A stretch of 46,913 nt of DNA, from NCBI GenBank assembly GCA_022795805.1, contig JAAWHK010000009.1, forward strand, positions 1 to 46,913, given 5' to 3'. The position numbers and the translations under genes are program-made. Within the stretch, counting starts at the first letter, position 1. Every line of letters begins with the position of its first letter. Below are positions 7,951 through 16,005 of this stretch, piece after piece. The notes below the pieces were generated by a model that saw nothing but the letters and a program-made list of their open reading frames with translations, ran no database searches and was not told where the DNA came from. This stretch comes from Hungatella sp. (lineage in GTDB: Bacteria > Bacillota > Clostridia > Lachnospirales > Lachnospiraceae).

Positions 7951-9006
7951 TCAGCAGGGGCCGCCTCCCTCAAAGTCTCTGCCCCAGTAGAGAATTCCGT
8001 CCCGGCTGATCCTGGAGCACTCCCCCGTATCGTGGAGATATTCCAGGCAGGAGAAGGTCTTCGTGAGGATCATCTTTATCTTGATAATCTGGCTGTCTTT
8101 GTCTGCCTGGGGAAGAAGGGAGATGCCGTACGCTTTGAAGGCGGCTTCCTTGATGGTTATGGGTCTGGTGCCGAAAGCGACTATGTGGCGGATCAGGTCC
8201 AGCTTTTTGCGGTATGCCTCCTGGATTTTGCGGACCACGGCCCCGGTGCCCGTGAAGGAGTCGTTGTGGGACGGGAGTATGGTGCAGCCCTGGTACTTCT
8301 TCTCAAAGGTATCCAGAGACTGAAAGTACATCTGGAGCAGATGTTCGTTCATGTAGGCGGTGGCCACGATGGGCACGATGCCGTCGATAAGCTGGTCGGC
8401 GCAAAACAGGACGCTGCGGCTGCTGTCCCATAGCCCCATCTGCCCGAAGGTGTGGCCCCTTAAGGGGACTGCCTGAAAGCGGTAATCGCCGTAACAGAAC
8501 ATCTGTCCCGCCTTTATGGGGGAGCAGGGGCAGGCGCCTCCCCGGAAAAACATGCTTTTTTCCGGCTTCTTCAAGTGTTCGTTGAGCCGCATGAATTCCT
8601 CCCACAGCCTGGGTGTCTTCTCCGGTGTGACCCCGACGGTTCGGAGAACCCTGGTCTGCTCCTCCAGGGCTTTCTCACTTTGTGTGTAGCAGAGGCAGTC
8701 GTAGGGGTGCCGATTCTCCTCAGGGTTCATGAAGATTCGGGCTCCCATCTCCATGAGAGTCCGGGCCAGGCCGGTGTGGTCGTGGTGCTTGTGGGTCAGA
8801 AACACGTCCAGGTTCTCACAGGAGACACCGGCCTCTGTCAGGGAACCAAGAAGCGTCCGCCGGCTCTCGTCGTTCTGAAATCCGGCGTCGATCAGAAGGC
8901 TTCTCTCCCCCTTTTTTCCGGGAATGAGAAAGACCCGGATTTCATTAACGGTATTTATACGGTCATAGAGGGTAATTTCATAAATTCCCGGAATGCGTTC
9001 AATCAT
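7951..9006 (-). CDS. MBL-fold metallo-hydrolase
   Basis: A 351-residue metallo-beta-lactamase-fold protein. The metal motif is FLTHKHHDHTG, and later ligands are in PLRGHTFGQMG, LFCADQLID and LPSHND, giving the full set of His/Asp residues. The C-terminal ~90 residues look like a helical winged-helix-type extension common in MBL hydrolases acting on thioesters or lactones. No signal peptide is present. It is a lone gene on the minus strand, convergent with the esterase and divergent from yicC. The exact substrate cannot be inferred; glyoxalase-II-like or acyl-thioesterase roles are both possible. Confidence 0.85.
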   Translation of the reverse strand: MIERIPGIYEITLYDRINTVNEIRVFLIPGKKGERSLLIDAGFQNDESRRTLLGSLTEAGVSCENLDVFLTHKHHDHTGLARTLMEMGARIFMNPEENRHPYDCLCYTQSEKALEEQTRVLRTVGVTPEKTPRLWEEFMRLNEHLKKPEKSMFFRGGACPCSPIKAGQMFCYGDYRFQAVPLRGHTFGQMGLWDSSRSVLFCADQLIDGIVPIVATAYMNEHLLQMYFQSLDTFEKKYQGCTILPSHNDSFTGTGAVVRKIQEAYRKKLDLIRHIVAFGTRPITIKEAAFKAYGISLLPQADKDSQIIKIKMILTKTFSCLEYLHDTGECSRISRDGILYWGRDFEGGGPC

Positions 9007-9101
9007 GAGATATGGTCCGTCCTTTAAATATTTGGTGTCATTTTATCAAATTTGGCGGGGAGCTGCAACCGTAAATTTTGCGAAGATTTAAAAGGAAAAG
9101 T

Positions 9102-9130
9102 TTGACTTGTATTTCCATTTGACTTATAAT
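9102..9130 (+). promoter_or_regulatory. Sigma-A promoter for the yicC-gmk-rpoZ genes
   Basis: TTGACT (9102-9107), a 17-base spacer and TATAAT (9125-9130). The -10 box overlaps an in-frame ATG at 9129, which therefore cannot be the translation start of yicC. Confidence 0.85.
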
Positions 9131-9167
9131 GAATGGTATCTATGACGAAAGAGAGGCTGATTTACGG

Positions 9168-10046
9168 ATGATTAGGAGCATGACAGGATTCGGCAGGTGC
9201 GAGAGAGTTACGGAACAGTACAAGATATCGGTGGAAATGAAGGCAGTGAATCACCGCTATCTGGATCTTGGCATCAAGATGCCAAAGCGGTTCAACTATT
9301 TCGAGGCCGGAATCCGGGGCATGTTAAAGACCTATATACAACGGGGAAAGGTGGATATCTTCATTAATTACGAGGACTACACCAGGGAGAAGCTGTGCCT
9401 GAAATACAACGATAATCTTGCATCCGAGTATGTACAGTATTTTCAGAGGATGAGTCAGGAGTTCTCCATAGCCAACGACTTAACCGCCGGAGTTCTGGCC
9501 AGGATGCCGGAGGTGCTGACCATGGATCAGGAGCCGGAGGATGAGGACGCCATGTGGAAGATCCTGTCCCAGGCCATAGAGGAGGCGGCCAAGCGGTTTG
9601 TGGAGAGCCGCACCCTGGAGGGGGAGAGCTTAAAAGCCGATCTCCTCGGCAAGCTGGAGAAGATGGAGGAGCTGGTGGAGTATGTGGAGGAGCGCTCCCC
9701 GTCCATCGTGGCGGAATATCAGGCCAGGCTGGAAGCCAGGGTGAAGGAGCTTCTGGGCGGCACCGGCATTGACGAGAGCCGCATCGTCACGGAGGTTACC
9801 ATCTTCGCGGATAAGGTCTGTGTGGACGAGGAGATCGTGCGTCTGAAAAGCCACATCCGCCACATGGCCGGGGACCTGAAGGCCGGAGGCGGCGTGGGCC
9901 GGAAGCTGGATTTTCTTGCCCAGGAGATGAACCGGGAAGCCAACACGATCCTGTCCAAGGCCAATGACCTGGAGATATCGGACAGAGCCATCGCCCTGAA
10001 GACGGAGATCGAAAAGATTCGGGAACAGATTCAAAATATCGAGTAG
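9168..10046 (+). CDS. yicC: YicC/YloC family endoribonuclease
   Basis: A 292-residue YicC family protein. The family hallmark MIRSMTGFGR is at the N-terminus and DRAIALKTEIEKIREQIQNIE-like residues close the C-terminus, both typical. Family members are reported as endoribonucleases involved in RNA turnover and stationary-phase survival. The longer frame opening at ATG 9129 is rejected because that ATG lies inside the promoter -10 box; ATG 9168 has GAGAGG upstream and gives the conserved N-terminus. The gmk gene follows after 12 bases, the usual Firmicute arrangement. Confidence 0.93.
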   Translation: MIRSMTGFGRCERVTEQYKISVEMKAVNHRYLDLGIKMPKRFNYFEAGIRGMLKTYIQRGKVDIFINYEDYTREKLCLKYNDNLASEYVQYFQRMSQEFSIANDLTAGVLARMPEVLTMDQEPEDEDAMWKILSQAIEEAAKRFVESRTLEGESLKADLLGKLEKMEELVEYVEERSPSIVAEYQARLEARVKELLGGTGIDESRIVTEVTIFADKVCVDEEIVRLKSHIRHMAGDLKAGGGVGRKLDFLAQEMNREANTILSKANDLEISDRAIALKTEIEKIREQIQNIE

Positions 10047-10058
10047 GAGCTGACGTAC

Positions 10059-10679
10059 ATGAGTGAGCAGGGAATTTTAGTCGTGGTATCCGGTTTTTCC
10101 GGAGCCGGAAAAGGGACGCTGATAAAGGCCATGCTGGACAGGTATCACAGCTACGCGCTGTCTGTCTCAGCCACCACCCGGGCGCCCCGGGAAGGGGAAG
10201 CGGACGGGCGGGAATATTTCTTTGTGACCAGGGAAAAATTTGAACAGATGATAGAGGAGGAACAGCTGATCGAACATGCCATGTATGTGAATAACTACTA
10301 TGGCACGCCAAGGCAGTATGTGTTCCAGCAGATGGCAGACGGGAAGGACGTTATTCTGGAGATTGAGATACAGGGGGCGCTTAAGATTAAGGAGCGGTTT
10401 CCGGAGGCGCTTCTGCTGTTTGTGATGCCGCCCAGCGCCGATGAGCTGAGGAGAAGGCTTGTGGGCAGAGGTACGGAGAGTGAGGAGATCATCGACAAAC
10501 GTCTGCACCGGGCTGCCGAGGAGGCGTCTGGCATCACCTCCTACGATTACATCCTGATCAATGACAAGGTGGAACAGTGCGCACAGGAGATGCACGAGTT
10601 GATTCAGGCGCAGCACAGAAGAGTCAGCGGCAATCTGGATTTCATCGAGCAGATGAAGGCAGAGCTGAAAGCCGTATAG
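10059..10679 (+). CDS. gmk: Guanylate kinase
   Basis: A 206-residue guanylate kinase that phosphorylates GMP to GDP with ATP. The P-loop is GFSGAGKGTL; the GMP-binding segment STTTRAPR-like is present as SATTRAPREGEADGREYFF, and EIEIQGA follows at the expected distance. Length is as expected for the family. It sits in the conserved order yicC-gmk-rpoZ and is very likely co-transcribed with both neighbours. Confidence 0.97.
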   Translation: MSEQGILVVVSGFSGAGKGTLIKAMLDRYHSYALSVSATTRAPREGEADGREYFFVTREKFEQMIEEEQLIEHAMYVNNYYGTPRQYVFQQMADGKDVILEIEIQGALKIKERFPEALLLFVMPPSADELRRRLVGRGTESEEIIDKRLHRAAEEASGITSYDYILINDKVEQCAQEMHELIQAQHRRVSGNLDFIEQMKAELKAV

Positions 10680-10729
10680 AATGGTTATTGATTTTAATCG
10701 GGAATATTTCAGAAAGTGAGGGCAAATAT

Positions 10730-11104
10730 ATGTTACATCCGTCATACACAGATTTGATCAACGCCGTAAACAGCGGCGTGGAGCCGGGGGAGGAACCGGT
10801 GGTTCAGAGCCGCTACTCCATTGTCATCGCCACTGCAAAGAGGGCCAGACAGCTGATCGCCGGGGAGGAACCCATGGTGAGCCGCGCGTACAACAAAAAG
10901 CCATTGTCCGTAGCAGTGGAGGAGCTGTATGCGTCAAAGGTAAAGATCTTAAGCGAGGACGATTCCGCGGACGAGGACGGCGGGTCCGAAGAGGCGCTCC
11001 AGGAGCAGGAAGCTTTCGAGGACGGGGCTGCAGCGGAGGATACGGCGGATGAGGCCGGTGCGGAGGACGGAGAGGACAGCCGGGAAGCGGACCAGGAAGT
11101 TTAG
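10730..11104 (+). CDS. rpoZ: RNA polymerase omega subunit with long acidic tail
   Basis: Omega helps RNA polymerase assembly. The first ~70 residues carry the family sequence: MLHPSYTDLINAVN, SRYSIVIATAKRARQL and NKKPLSVAVEELYASKVKI. The start is ATG 10730, preceded by GAGGG; the longer open frame to 10577 lies within gmk and is rejected. At 124 residues it is well above the usual ~65-90 of Firmicute omegas, because of a ~50-residue C-terminal tail composed mostly of Glu, Asp and Ala. The tail looks disordered. It is followed by a terminator-like hairpin before rimO. Confidence 0.92.
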   Translation: MLHPSYTDLINAVNSGVEPGEEPVVQSRYSIVIATAKRARQLIAGEEPMVSRAYNKKPLSVAVEELYASKVKILSEDDSADEDGGSEEALQEQEAFEDGAAAEDTADEAGAEDGEDSREADQEV

Positions 11105-11156
11105 GTTTGCCCCTTGACACGCAGGTGCGCCTGCCGCATGAAGGTTTAGAGGAAAG

Positions 11157-11188
11157 AAGCCGTCTCACCTGAAAGGAGATGGCTTTTT
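11157..11188 (+). terminator. Intrinsic terminator between rpoZ and rimO
   Basis: A 10-bp stem with one G-T pair (11157-11166 with 11176-11185) with a 9-base loop, running into five Ts. It would end the yicC-gmk-rpoZ transcript or attenuate read-through into rimO. The stem covers an AAGGAG that could otherwise serve a TTG start at 11187. Confidence 0.7.
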
Positions 11189-11201
11189 GTCAGGAGATGA
11201 G

Positions 11202-12539
11202 ATGAACATACTTTTTATTTCGCTTGGATGCGATAAGAACCTGGTGGACACGGAGAAGATGCTGGGACTTTTGAAAAACGACGGCTATCTCTTTACGGAT
11301 GACGAGGAGTCGGCGGACATCGTTGTGGTCAACACCTGCTGTTTTATCGGGGATGCCAAGGAGGAGAGCATTAACACCATCCTGGAGATGGCTGAGCTGA
11401 AGAATACCGCAAGGTGCAGAGGGCTGATTGTAACGGGATGCCTGGCCCAGAGATACCGGGAGGAGGTCATGAAGGAGATACCGGAGGTGGACGCCTGTGT
11501 GGGGACCACGGCCTATGAGGATATTTCCCGGGTGATCCGAAGTGTCCTTGAGGGCGGAAGGGAGATGTGCTACAGGGATGTAAACCATCTGCCCGACGTG
11601 AGAACTTCCAGGATCGTTACCACAGGCGGCCACTATGCGTTTTTGAAGATCGCGGAGGGGTGCGACAAGCACTGTACCTACTGTGTGATTCCGGGGGTGC
11701 GGGGCAGATACCGCAGCGTGCCTCTGGAAAGACTTCTGGGGGAGGCTAAGGAGCTGGCCCGGGCGGGAGTAAAGGAGCTTATACTGGTGGCCCAGGAGAC
11801 CACCGTCTACGGCACGGATCTGTACGGGGAAAAATCCCTGCCCAGGCTTCTGCGTGAGCTGTGCCGGATTTGCGGGATCCAGTGGATTCGGATTCTGTAC
11901 TGTTACCCGGAGGAGATCACGCCGGAACTGATTGAGACGGTGAAGACGGAGGACAAGGTGTGCAAGTATCTGGACATTCCCATCCAGCACGCCAGCGACC
12001 GGATTTTAAAGCGCATGGGGCGGCGGACCGATAGAAGTCAGCTTAAGTCCGTCATAGAAACCCTGCGGCGCCGGATCCCGGACATTGTCATAAGGACCAC
12101 TCTCATCTGCGGATTCCCCGGGGAGACGAAGGAGGACCATGAGATCCTCATGGATTTTGTAGATGAGATGGAATTTGAGCGGCTGGGAGTCTTTGCCTAC
12201 TCTCAGGAGGAGGATACCCCCGCGGCCGGATTTGCGGACCAGGTGGATGAGGAGGTAAAGGCTTTGCGCCGGGATGAGATTATGGAGCTGCAGCAGGAGA
12301 TATCCCTGGAGAAGTCAGAGACCATGATCGGCCGGGTTATGGAGGTTATGATAGAGGGGAAGGTGGCCGACGAGAACGCCTATGTGGGCCGCACCTACAT
12401 GGACGCCCCGGGGGTGGACGGAATGGTCTTTGTGAACACGGAGGAGCTGCTTATGTCGGGGGATTTTGTCCGGGTAAAGATAACCGGCGCCCTGGAATAC
12501 GATTTGATAGGAGAGATGTGGAATGAATCTGCCAAATAA
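11202..12539 (+). CDS. rimO: Ribosomal protein S12 methylthiotransferase RimO
   Basis: A 445-residue radical-SAM methylthiotransferase that modifies an aspartate of ribosomal protein S12. The N-terminal UPF0004 domain starts LFISLGCDKNLVDTEK, the RimO-specific form. The radical SAM cluster motif is EGCDKHCTYCVIPG (Cys at about 154, 158 and 161), followed by RGRYRS. A TRAM-like C-terminal region ends the protein. ATG 11202 is chosen with AGGAG five bases upstream; an in-frame TTG at 11187 would add five residues but its site is buried in the terminator stem. It overlaps pgsA by 17 bases. Confidence 0.95.
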   Translation: MNILFISLGCDKNLVDTEKMLGLLKNDGYLFTDDEESADIVVVNTCCFIGDAKEESINTILEMAELKNTARCRGLIVTGCLAQRYREEVMKEIPEVDACVGTTAYEDISRVIRSVLEGGREMCYRDVNHLPDVRTSRIVTTGGHYAFLKIAEGCDKHCTYCVIPGVRGRYRSVPLERLLGEAKELARAGVKELILVAQETTVYGTDLYGEKSLPRLLRELCRICGIQWIRILYCYPEEITPELIETVKTEDKVCKYLDIPIQHASDRILKRMGRRTDRSQLKSVIETLRRRIPDIVIRTTLICGFPGETKEDHEILMDFVDEMEFERLGVFAYSQEEDTPAAGFADQVDEEVKALRRDEIMELQQEISLEKSETMIGRVMEVMIEGKVADENAYVGRTYMDAPGVDGMVFVNTEELLMSGDFVRVKITGALEYDLIGEMWNESAK

Positions 12540-13065
12540 ACTTACGGTGCTGAGAGTGCTTTTGATACCGTTTTTTGTGGCCGCCCTTCTGTGGGACGGC
12601 GGTGAAAATATGACGCTGCGGTATGGGGCGGCGGCGATCTTTATCGTGGCCAGCCTGACCGATCTTCTGGACGGAAAAATTGCCAGAAAGTACAATCTGG
12701 TTACCAACTTCGGGAAATTTATGGACCCGCTGGCCGACAAGCTTCTGGTGTGTTCCGCGCTGATCTGCCTGATTGAGCTGGGTGAGATACCGGCGTGGAT
12801 GGTCATTGTGATTATCAGCCGGGAATTTATTATCAGCGGTTTCAGGCTGGTGGCTTCGGACAACGGGGTGGTCATAGCGGCCAGCTATTGGGGAAAATTT
12901 AAGACCACGTTTCAGATGATTGCAGTGATTCTTCTGATCCTGGGAATTGAGTCCATAAAGGTGGTTACGGATTTCTTCCTGTGGACCGCCGTGGTGCTGA
13001 CCGTGGTTTCTCTGGCGGATTACATTGCAAAGAATCACAAGGTTCTGACGGAAGGGAGCATGTAA
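12523..13065 (+). CDS. pgsA: CDP-diacylglycerol-glycerol-3-phosphate 3-phosphatidyltransferase
   Basis: A 180-residue membrane enzyme making phosphatidylglycerol phosphate, the first committed step to phosphatidylglycerol. The CDP-alcohol phosphotransferase motif is complete: DGKIARKYNLVTNFG, then KFMDPLAD. Several hydrophobic helices are visible, and the N-terminus MNLPNKLTVLRV is typical of PgsA. It overlaps the end of rimO and is four bases before cinA, an order common in Firmicutes. Confidence 0.95.
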   Translation: MNLPNKLTVLRVLLIPFFVAALLWDGGENMTLRYGAAAIFIVASLTDLLDGKIARKYNLVTNFGKFMDPLADKLLVCSALICLIELGEIPAWMVIVIISREFIISGFRLVASDNGVVIAASYWGKFKTTFQMIAVILLILGIESIKVVTDFFLWTAVVLTVVSLADYIAKNHKVLTEGSM

Positions 13066-13068
13066 GAT

Positions 13069-14316
13069 ATGGTAGCGGAGCTGATCAGTGTGGGGACGGA
13101 GCTTCTTTTAGGCAACATTGTAAACACCAACGCCCATTTTCTGGCGCAGAAGTGCGCCCTTCTGGGTTTGTCCATGTACAACCAGACGGTGGTGGGGGAC
13201 AACAGGGAGCGGCTGAAGGAGGCGGTGTCTACGGCTCTGAGCCGGGCGGATGTGGTGATTCTCACGGGAGGTCTGGGACCTACGGAGGACGATCTGACCA
13301 AGGAGACATGTGCCGAAGTCCTGGGATGCCCTTTGGCGGAGGACGGTCATACCAGGGAGAGAATCGAGAGCTATTTTAAGAACGGCATCTACAGGGAGAT
13401 ACCGGAGAACAACTGGAAGCAGGCTATGGTTCCCCAGGGGGCTCAGGTCCTGGACAATGACAACGGGACGGCGCCGGGCCTGATTATGGAGAAGAATGGG
13501 AAGCGTCTGATCCTTCTTCCGGGGCCTCCGGTTGAGATGATTCCGCTGTTTAACGGACAGGTGGAGCCTTACCTTCGGAAACTGCAGCCGGAGATCCTCA
13601 TGTCCAGAATGGTGAAGATGTGCGGCGTGGGGGAAAGCCTGGCGGAGGAGATGCTGCTGGACTTAATCGACGGTCAGACCAATCCCACCATTGCCACCTA
13701 CGCCAAGACCGGCGAGGTGCATGTGCGGGTCACGGCCCTTGCGCCGGACGAGACGGTTGGGGAGAGGCTTATTAAGCCGGTGGTGAAGGAGATCAAGAAG
13801 CGGTTCGGCCGGGCAGTTTACTCTGTGAAAGAGGAGGAGACTCTGGAGATGTCCGTGGTCCGGCTTCTGAAGAAGCATGAGCTGACCGTTACTACGGCGG
13901 AGTCCTGCACAGGGGGTATGGTGGCGGGACGGCTCATCAATGTGGCCGGGGCGTCGGACGTGTTTAAGGAGGGCTTTGTCACCTACTCCAATAAAGCCAA
14001 GAGAAGGCGTCTGGATGTGAACAAGAGCACCCTGAAAAAGCACGGGGCCGTCAGCAGGGAGACTGCCAGGGAGATGGCTATCGGCGGCGTGTTTGCGGCG
14101 GATTCGGACGTGTGCATAGCCGTTACAGGTATCGCCGGGCCTGACGGCGGAACGGAGGAGAAGCCGGTGGGCCTGGTGTATATGGCCTGCTGTTTTAAGG
14201 ATAAAGTGACCGTGGAGAAGTACCAGTTTAAGGGGAATCGGGGCAAGGTCCGGGAACAGGCCGTGGTGCGGGCTCTGGATCTGGTGCGGAGAACGGTTTT
14301 GGAGTACTGCGAATGA
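13069..14316 (+). CDS. cinA: CinA-family nicotinamide mononucleotide deamidase / competence-damage protein
   Basis: A 415-residue two-domain CinA. The N-terminal molybdopterin-binding-like (COG1058) domain starts AELISVGTELLLGNIVNTN and includes TGGLGPTEDDLTKE. The C-terminal PncC-type deamidase domain begins about residue 260 with TAESCTGGMVAGRLI and includes VTGIAGPDGGTEEKPVG. It is thought to recycle NMN and pyridine-nucleotide by-products. In many Firmicutes recA follows cinA; here it does not, and an unrecognised gene lies downstream. Confidence 0.95.
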   Translation: MVAELISVGTELLLGNIVNTNAHFLAQKCALLGLSMYNQTVVGDNRERLKEAVSTALSRADVVILTGGLGPTEDDLTKETCAEVLGCPLAEDGHTRERIESYFKNGIYREIPENNWKQAMVPQGAQVLDNDNGTAPGLIMEKNGKRLILLPGPPVEMIPLFNGQVEPYLRKLQPEILMSRMVKMCGVGESLAEEMLLDLIDGQTNPTIATYAKTGEVHVRVTALAPDETVGERLIKPVVKEIKKRFGRAVYSVKEEETLEMSVVRLLKKHELTVTTAESCTGGMVAGRLINVAGASDVFKEGFVTYSNKAKRRRLDVNKSTLKKHGAVSRETAREMAIGGVFAADSDVCIAVTGIAGPDGGTEEKPVGLVYMACCFKDKVTVEKYQFKGNRGKVREQAVVRALDLVRRTVLEYCE

Positions 14317-14410
14317 TGTTTCTGCGGGAGCGGAGGTACTGTACACGCATAGGCGTAATGGTCTGCGGGGAGGCATTTGCTGAGTTATAGGAAAATATGG
14401 GGGTGAGGAT

Positions 14411-15691
14411 TTGGAGACCAGAATGAGAAAAAAACGGATATCGGCGGCTTACAGGTACTGTTTTGCCGGGCTTGTGCTGCAGCTGTGGCTCTACTGTGAG
14501 GAGACGCTGGAGGCGCCGTCGGAGATTTCCGAAGAGGAGAGGGCGTCAGGGACTGAGTTCAGGGCGATTCTGAAGGGATTTCTGAAGGGAGAGGACGAGG
14601 CGTTTGAGCAGCTGAAATCCCTGAGAGACAGGATGATTGGGAGGATGGAGATCCTGACAGCTTTTTCCGACTGTTTTCAGATATATGAGTATGTGTTAAA
14701 CCGGGTGGAGAGGCGTTTTGTCGTTATGAAGGATTCGGAGTACACACCTGAAAAACTGGCGTCGGCTTTGACGGATTCCCTGCTCTCATCAGAGGATTCC
14801 GCTGAGAGAAACGGGTTTTTGAGGGATATTGTGGCTCAGCTTCCGGTGCGCTTTACGCGGCAGAAGTTTTATGCCATGGTGGCGGAGCGGCTTTCTTCCT
14901 ACATCGGACTTAACAGGAAGAACGTGGAAGACTACCTGTATATGCTGAAGACTTCCGTTATGATCGGTCTTCCGGAGGGCATGGAACGTGAGCGTGATTT
15001 GTGGGAGCTGCTGGATGTGCTCTGCCGGGCGAACTATAAAGGCATGGATCAGGCGGAATTTGACAGATGCATGAAAGCGCTTGACCGGGGAAGCAGACTG
15101 CTGTCCGGGAAGACGGACGGATGTCTGTCCCTGCAGCAGATGATCAACGACCTGTATGTCCTGTTTTTGACAGAGGGGGAGAAGCTGACGGACGCCAGGG
15201 AGAATGAAATGTTTCGGGCAGGGGCGGGAAAGATTCTGGATGCCCTGGACTCCACGGACAGACGCATTCTGGAGGATGACGAAATTCCTGAGCAGATGGA
15301 GGGGATTCAGGAGGCTGTCATGGACCTTGTCATGGCAGGAAGCTCCGGGGAAGACCCGGTTCTGGACAAGGTGGACAGGCTTGTGTCGGGAAGCAGCTTC
15401 ATGAGCGTGGAGCCTGAGACGTGTCCGGAGCAGGAAGCGGACAGGCAGTGGCTGGACAGGGAGACGGAGACTTTTTGCAGGCAGCTGGACGATTTGTTTG
15501 GGAACAGTCAGAAGATGGTGGTCCGGGCTGTTATGGCCAGGGTGATCTCCAGCCTTCCCATGGTGTTCGGCAACAGCAGGGAGGTGGAGGCGTACATCCG
15601 CTCCAGCCTGGAGAGTTGTACGGATTTTGCCGAGAGGGAGGCATCCATGGAGTTGCTGGAGCAGGAGCTTATAGAACATGTTCTGGTATAG
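14411..15691 (+). CDS. Unrecognised helical protein
   Basis: A 426-residue protein I do not recognise. It is rich in Glu, Arg and Leu with no signal peptide, and it looks predominantly helical and cytoplasmic; one short hydrophobic stretch (about residues 14-30, AYRYCFAGLVLQLWLY) is near the N-terminus. The frame opens at TTG 14411, with GGTGAGG three to ten bases upstream; ATG 14423, four codons in, is an equally possible start. It overlaps the next gene by 14 bases, so the pair is likely translated together. Neighbouring DUF2953 and gerW genes suggest a sporulation-linked context, but that is only positional. Confidence 0.75.
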   Translation: METRMRKKRISAAYRYCFAGLVLQLWLYCEETLEAPSEISEEERASGTEFRAILKGFLKGEDEAFEQLKSLRDRMIGRMEILTAFSDCFQIYEYVLNRVERRFVVMKDSEYTPEKLASALTDSLLSSEDSAERNGFLRDIVAQLPVRFTRQKFYAMVAERLSSYIGLNRKNVEDYLYMLKTSVMIGLPEGMERERDLWELLDVLCRANYKGMDQAEFDRCMKALDRGSRLLSGKTDGCLSLQQMINDLYVLFLTEGEKLTDARENEMFRAGAGKILDALDSTDRRILEDDEIPEQMEGIQEAVMDLVMAGSSGEDPVLDKVDRLVSGSSFMSVEPETCPEQEADRQWLDRETETFCRQLDDLFGNSQKMVVRAVMARVISSLPMVFGNSREVEAYIRSSLESCTDFAEREASMELLEQELIEHVLV

Positions 15692-16001
15692 ATATCTGTA
15701 TGTGGGCGAGAGGGCGAAGCGATACCGGTCCTCCATTATCCGGGGGATACGGGAAAAAAGATACTGTCCGGGGGTGTATGTGATTACTCCCCCGTCAAAC
15801 GGGAATAATACTCTTGACATTTATCCGCAGTACATGCTTTTGCTGGGCGGATACAGGAACCGGGAGTTTCACATCCTGGGGATTGCCGTCGGGCGCAGGG
15901 AGGCTTTGAACCTGGCGGGTACCATTGTAAGTGATATGTACGCTTTGACAGGCGGTTTTTGCCTTGACCGATTTCTGACAGAAAGGGGCAGTAGGGTGTG
16001 A
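15678..16001 (+). CDS. Unrecognised small basic protein
   Basis: A 107-residue protein of unknown function. It begins MFWYRYLYVGERAKRYRSS and is rich in Tyr and Arg, with no obvious membrane segment. The middle part (NTLDIYPQYMLLLGGY) and the C-terminal half (GIAVGRREALNLAGTIV) look like an ordered alpha/beta domain. ATG 15678 has AGGAGC about ten bases upstream and the gene overlaps its upstream neighbour by 14 bases. DUF2953 begins four bases downstream of the stop, so the set 14411-17480 reads as one operon. Confidence 0.75.
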   Translation: MFWYRYLYVGERAKRYRSSIIRGIREKRYCPGVYVITPPSNGNNTLDIYPQYMLLLGGYRNREFHILGIAVGRREALNLAGTIVSDMYALTGGFCLDRFLTERGSRV

Positions 16002-16005
16002 GCAG

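Noticed and set aside
10577..10729. Extension of the rpoZ frame into gmk
   Set aside because: Overlaps gmk in a different frame; the conserved omega N-terminus starts at ATG 10730.
11114..11142. TTGACA between rpoZ and rimO as a rimO promoter
   Set aside because: No acceptable -10 lies 16-18 bases downstream.
14313..14390. 25-codon frame overlapping the cinA stop
   Set aside because: Poor codon pattern, no clear ribosome binding site of its own and no recognisable product.
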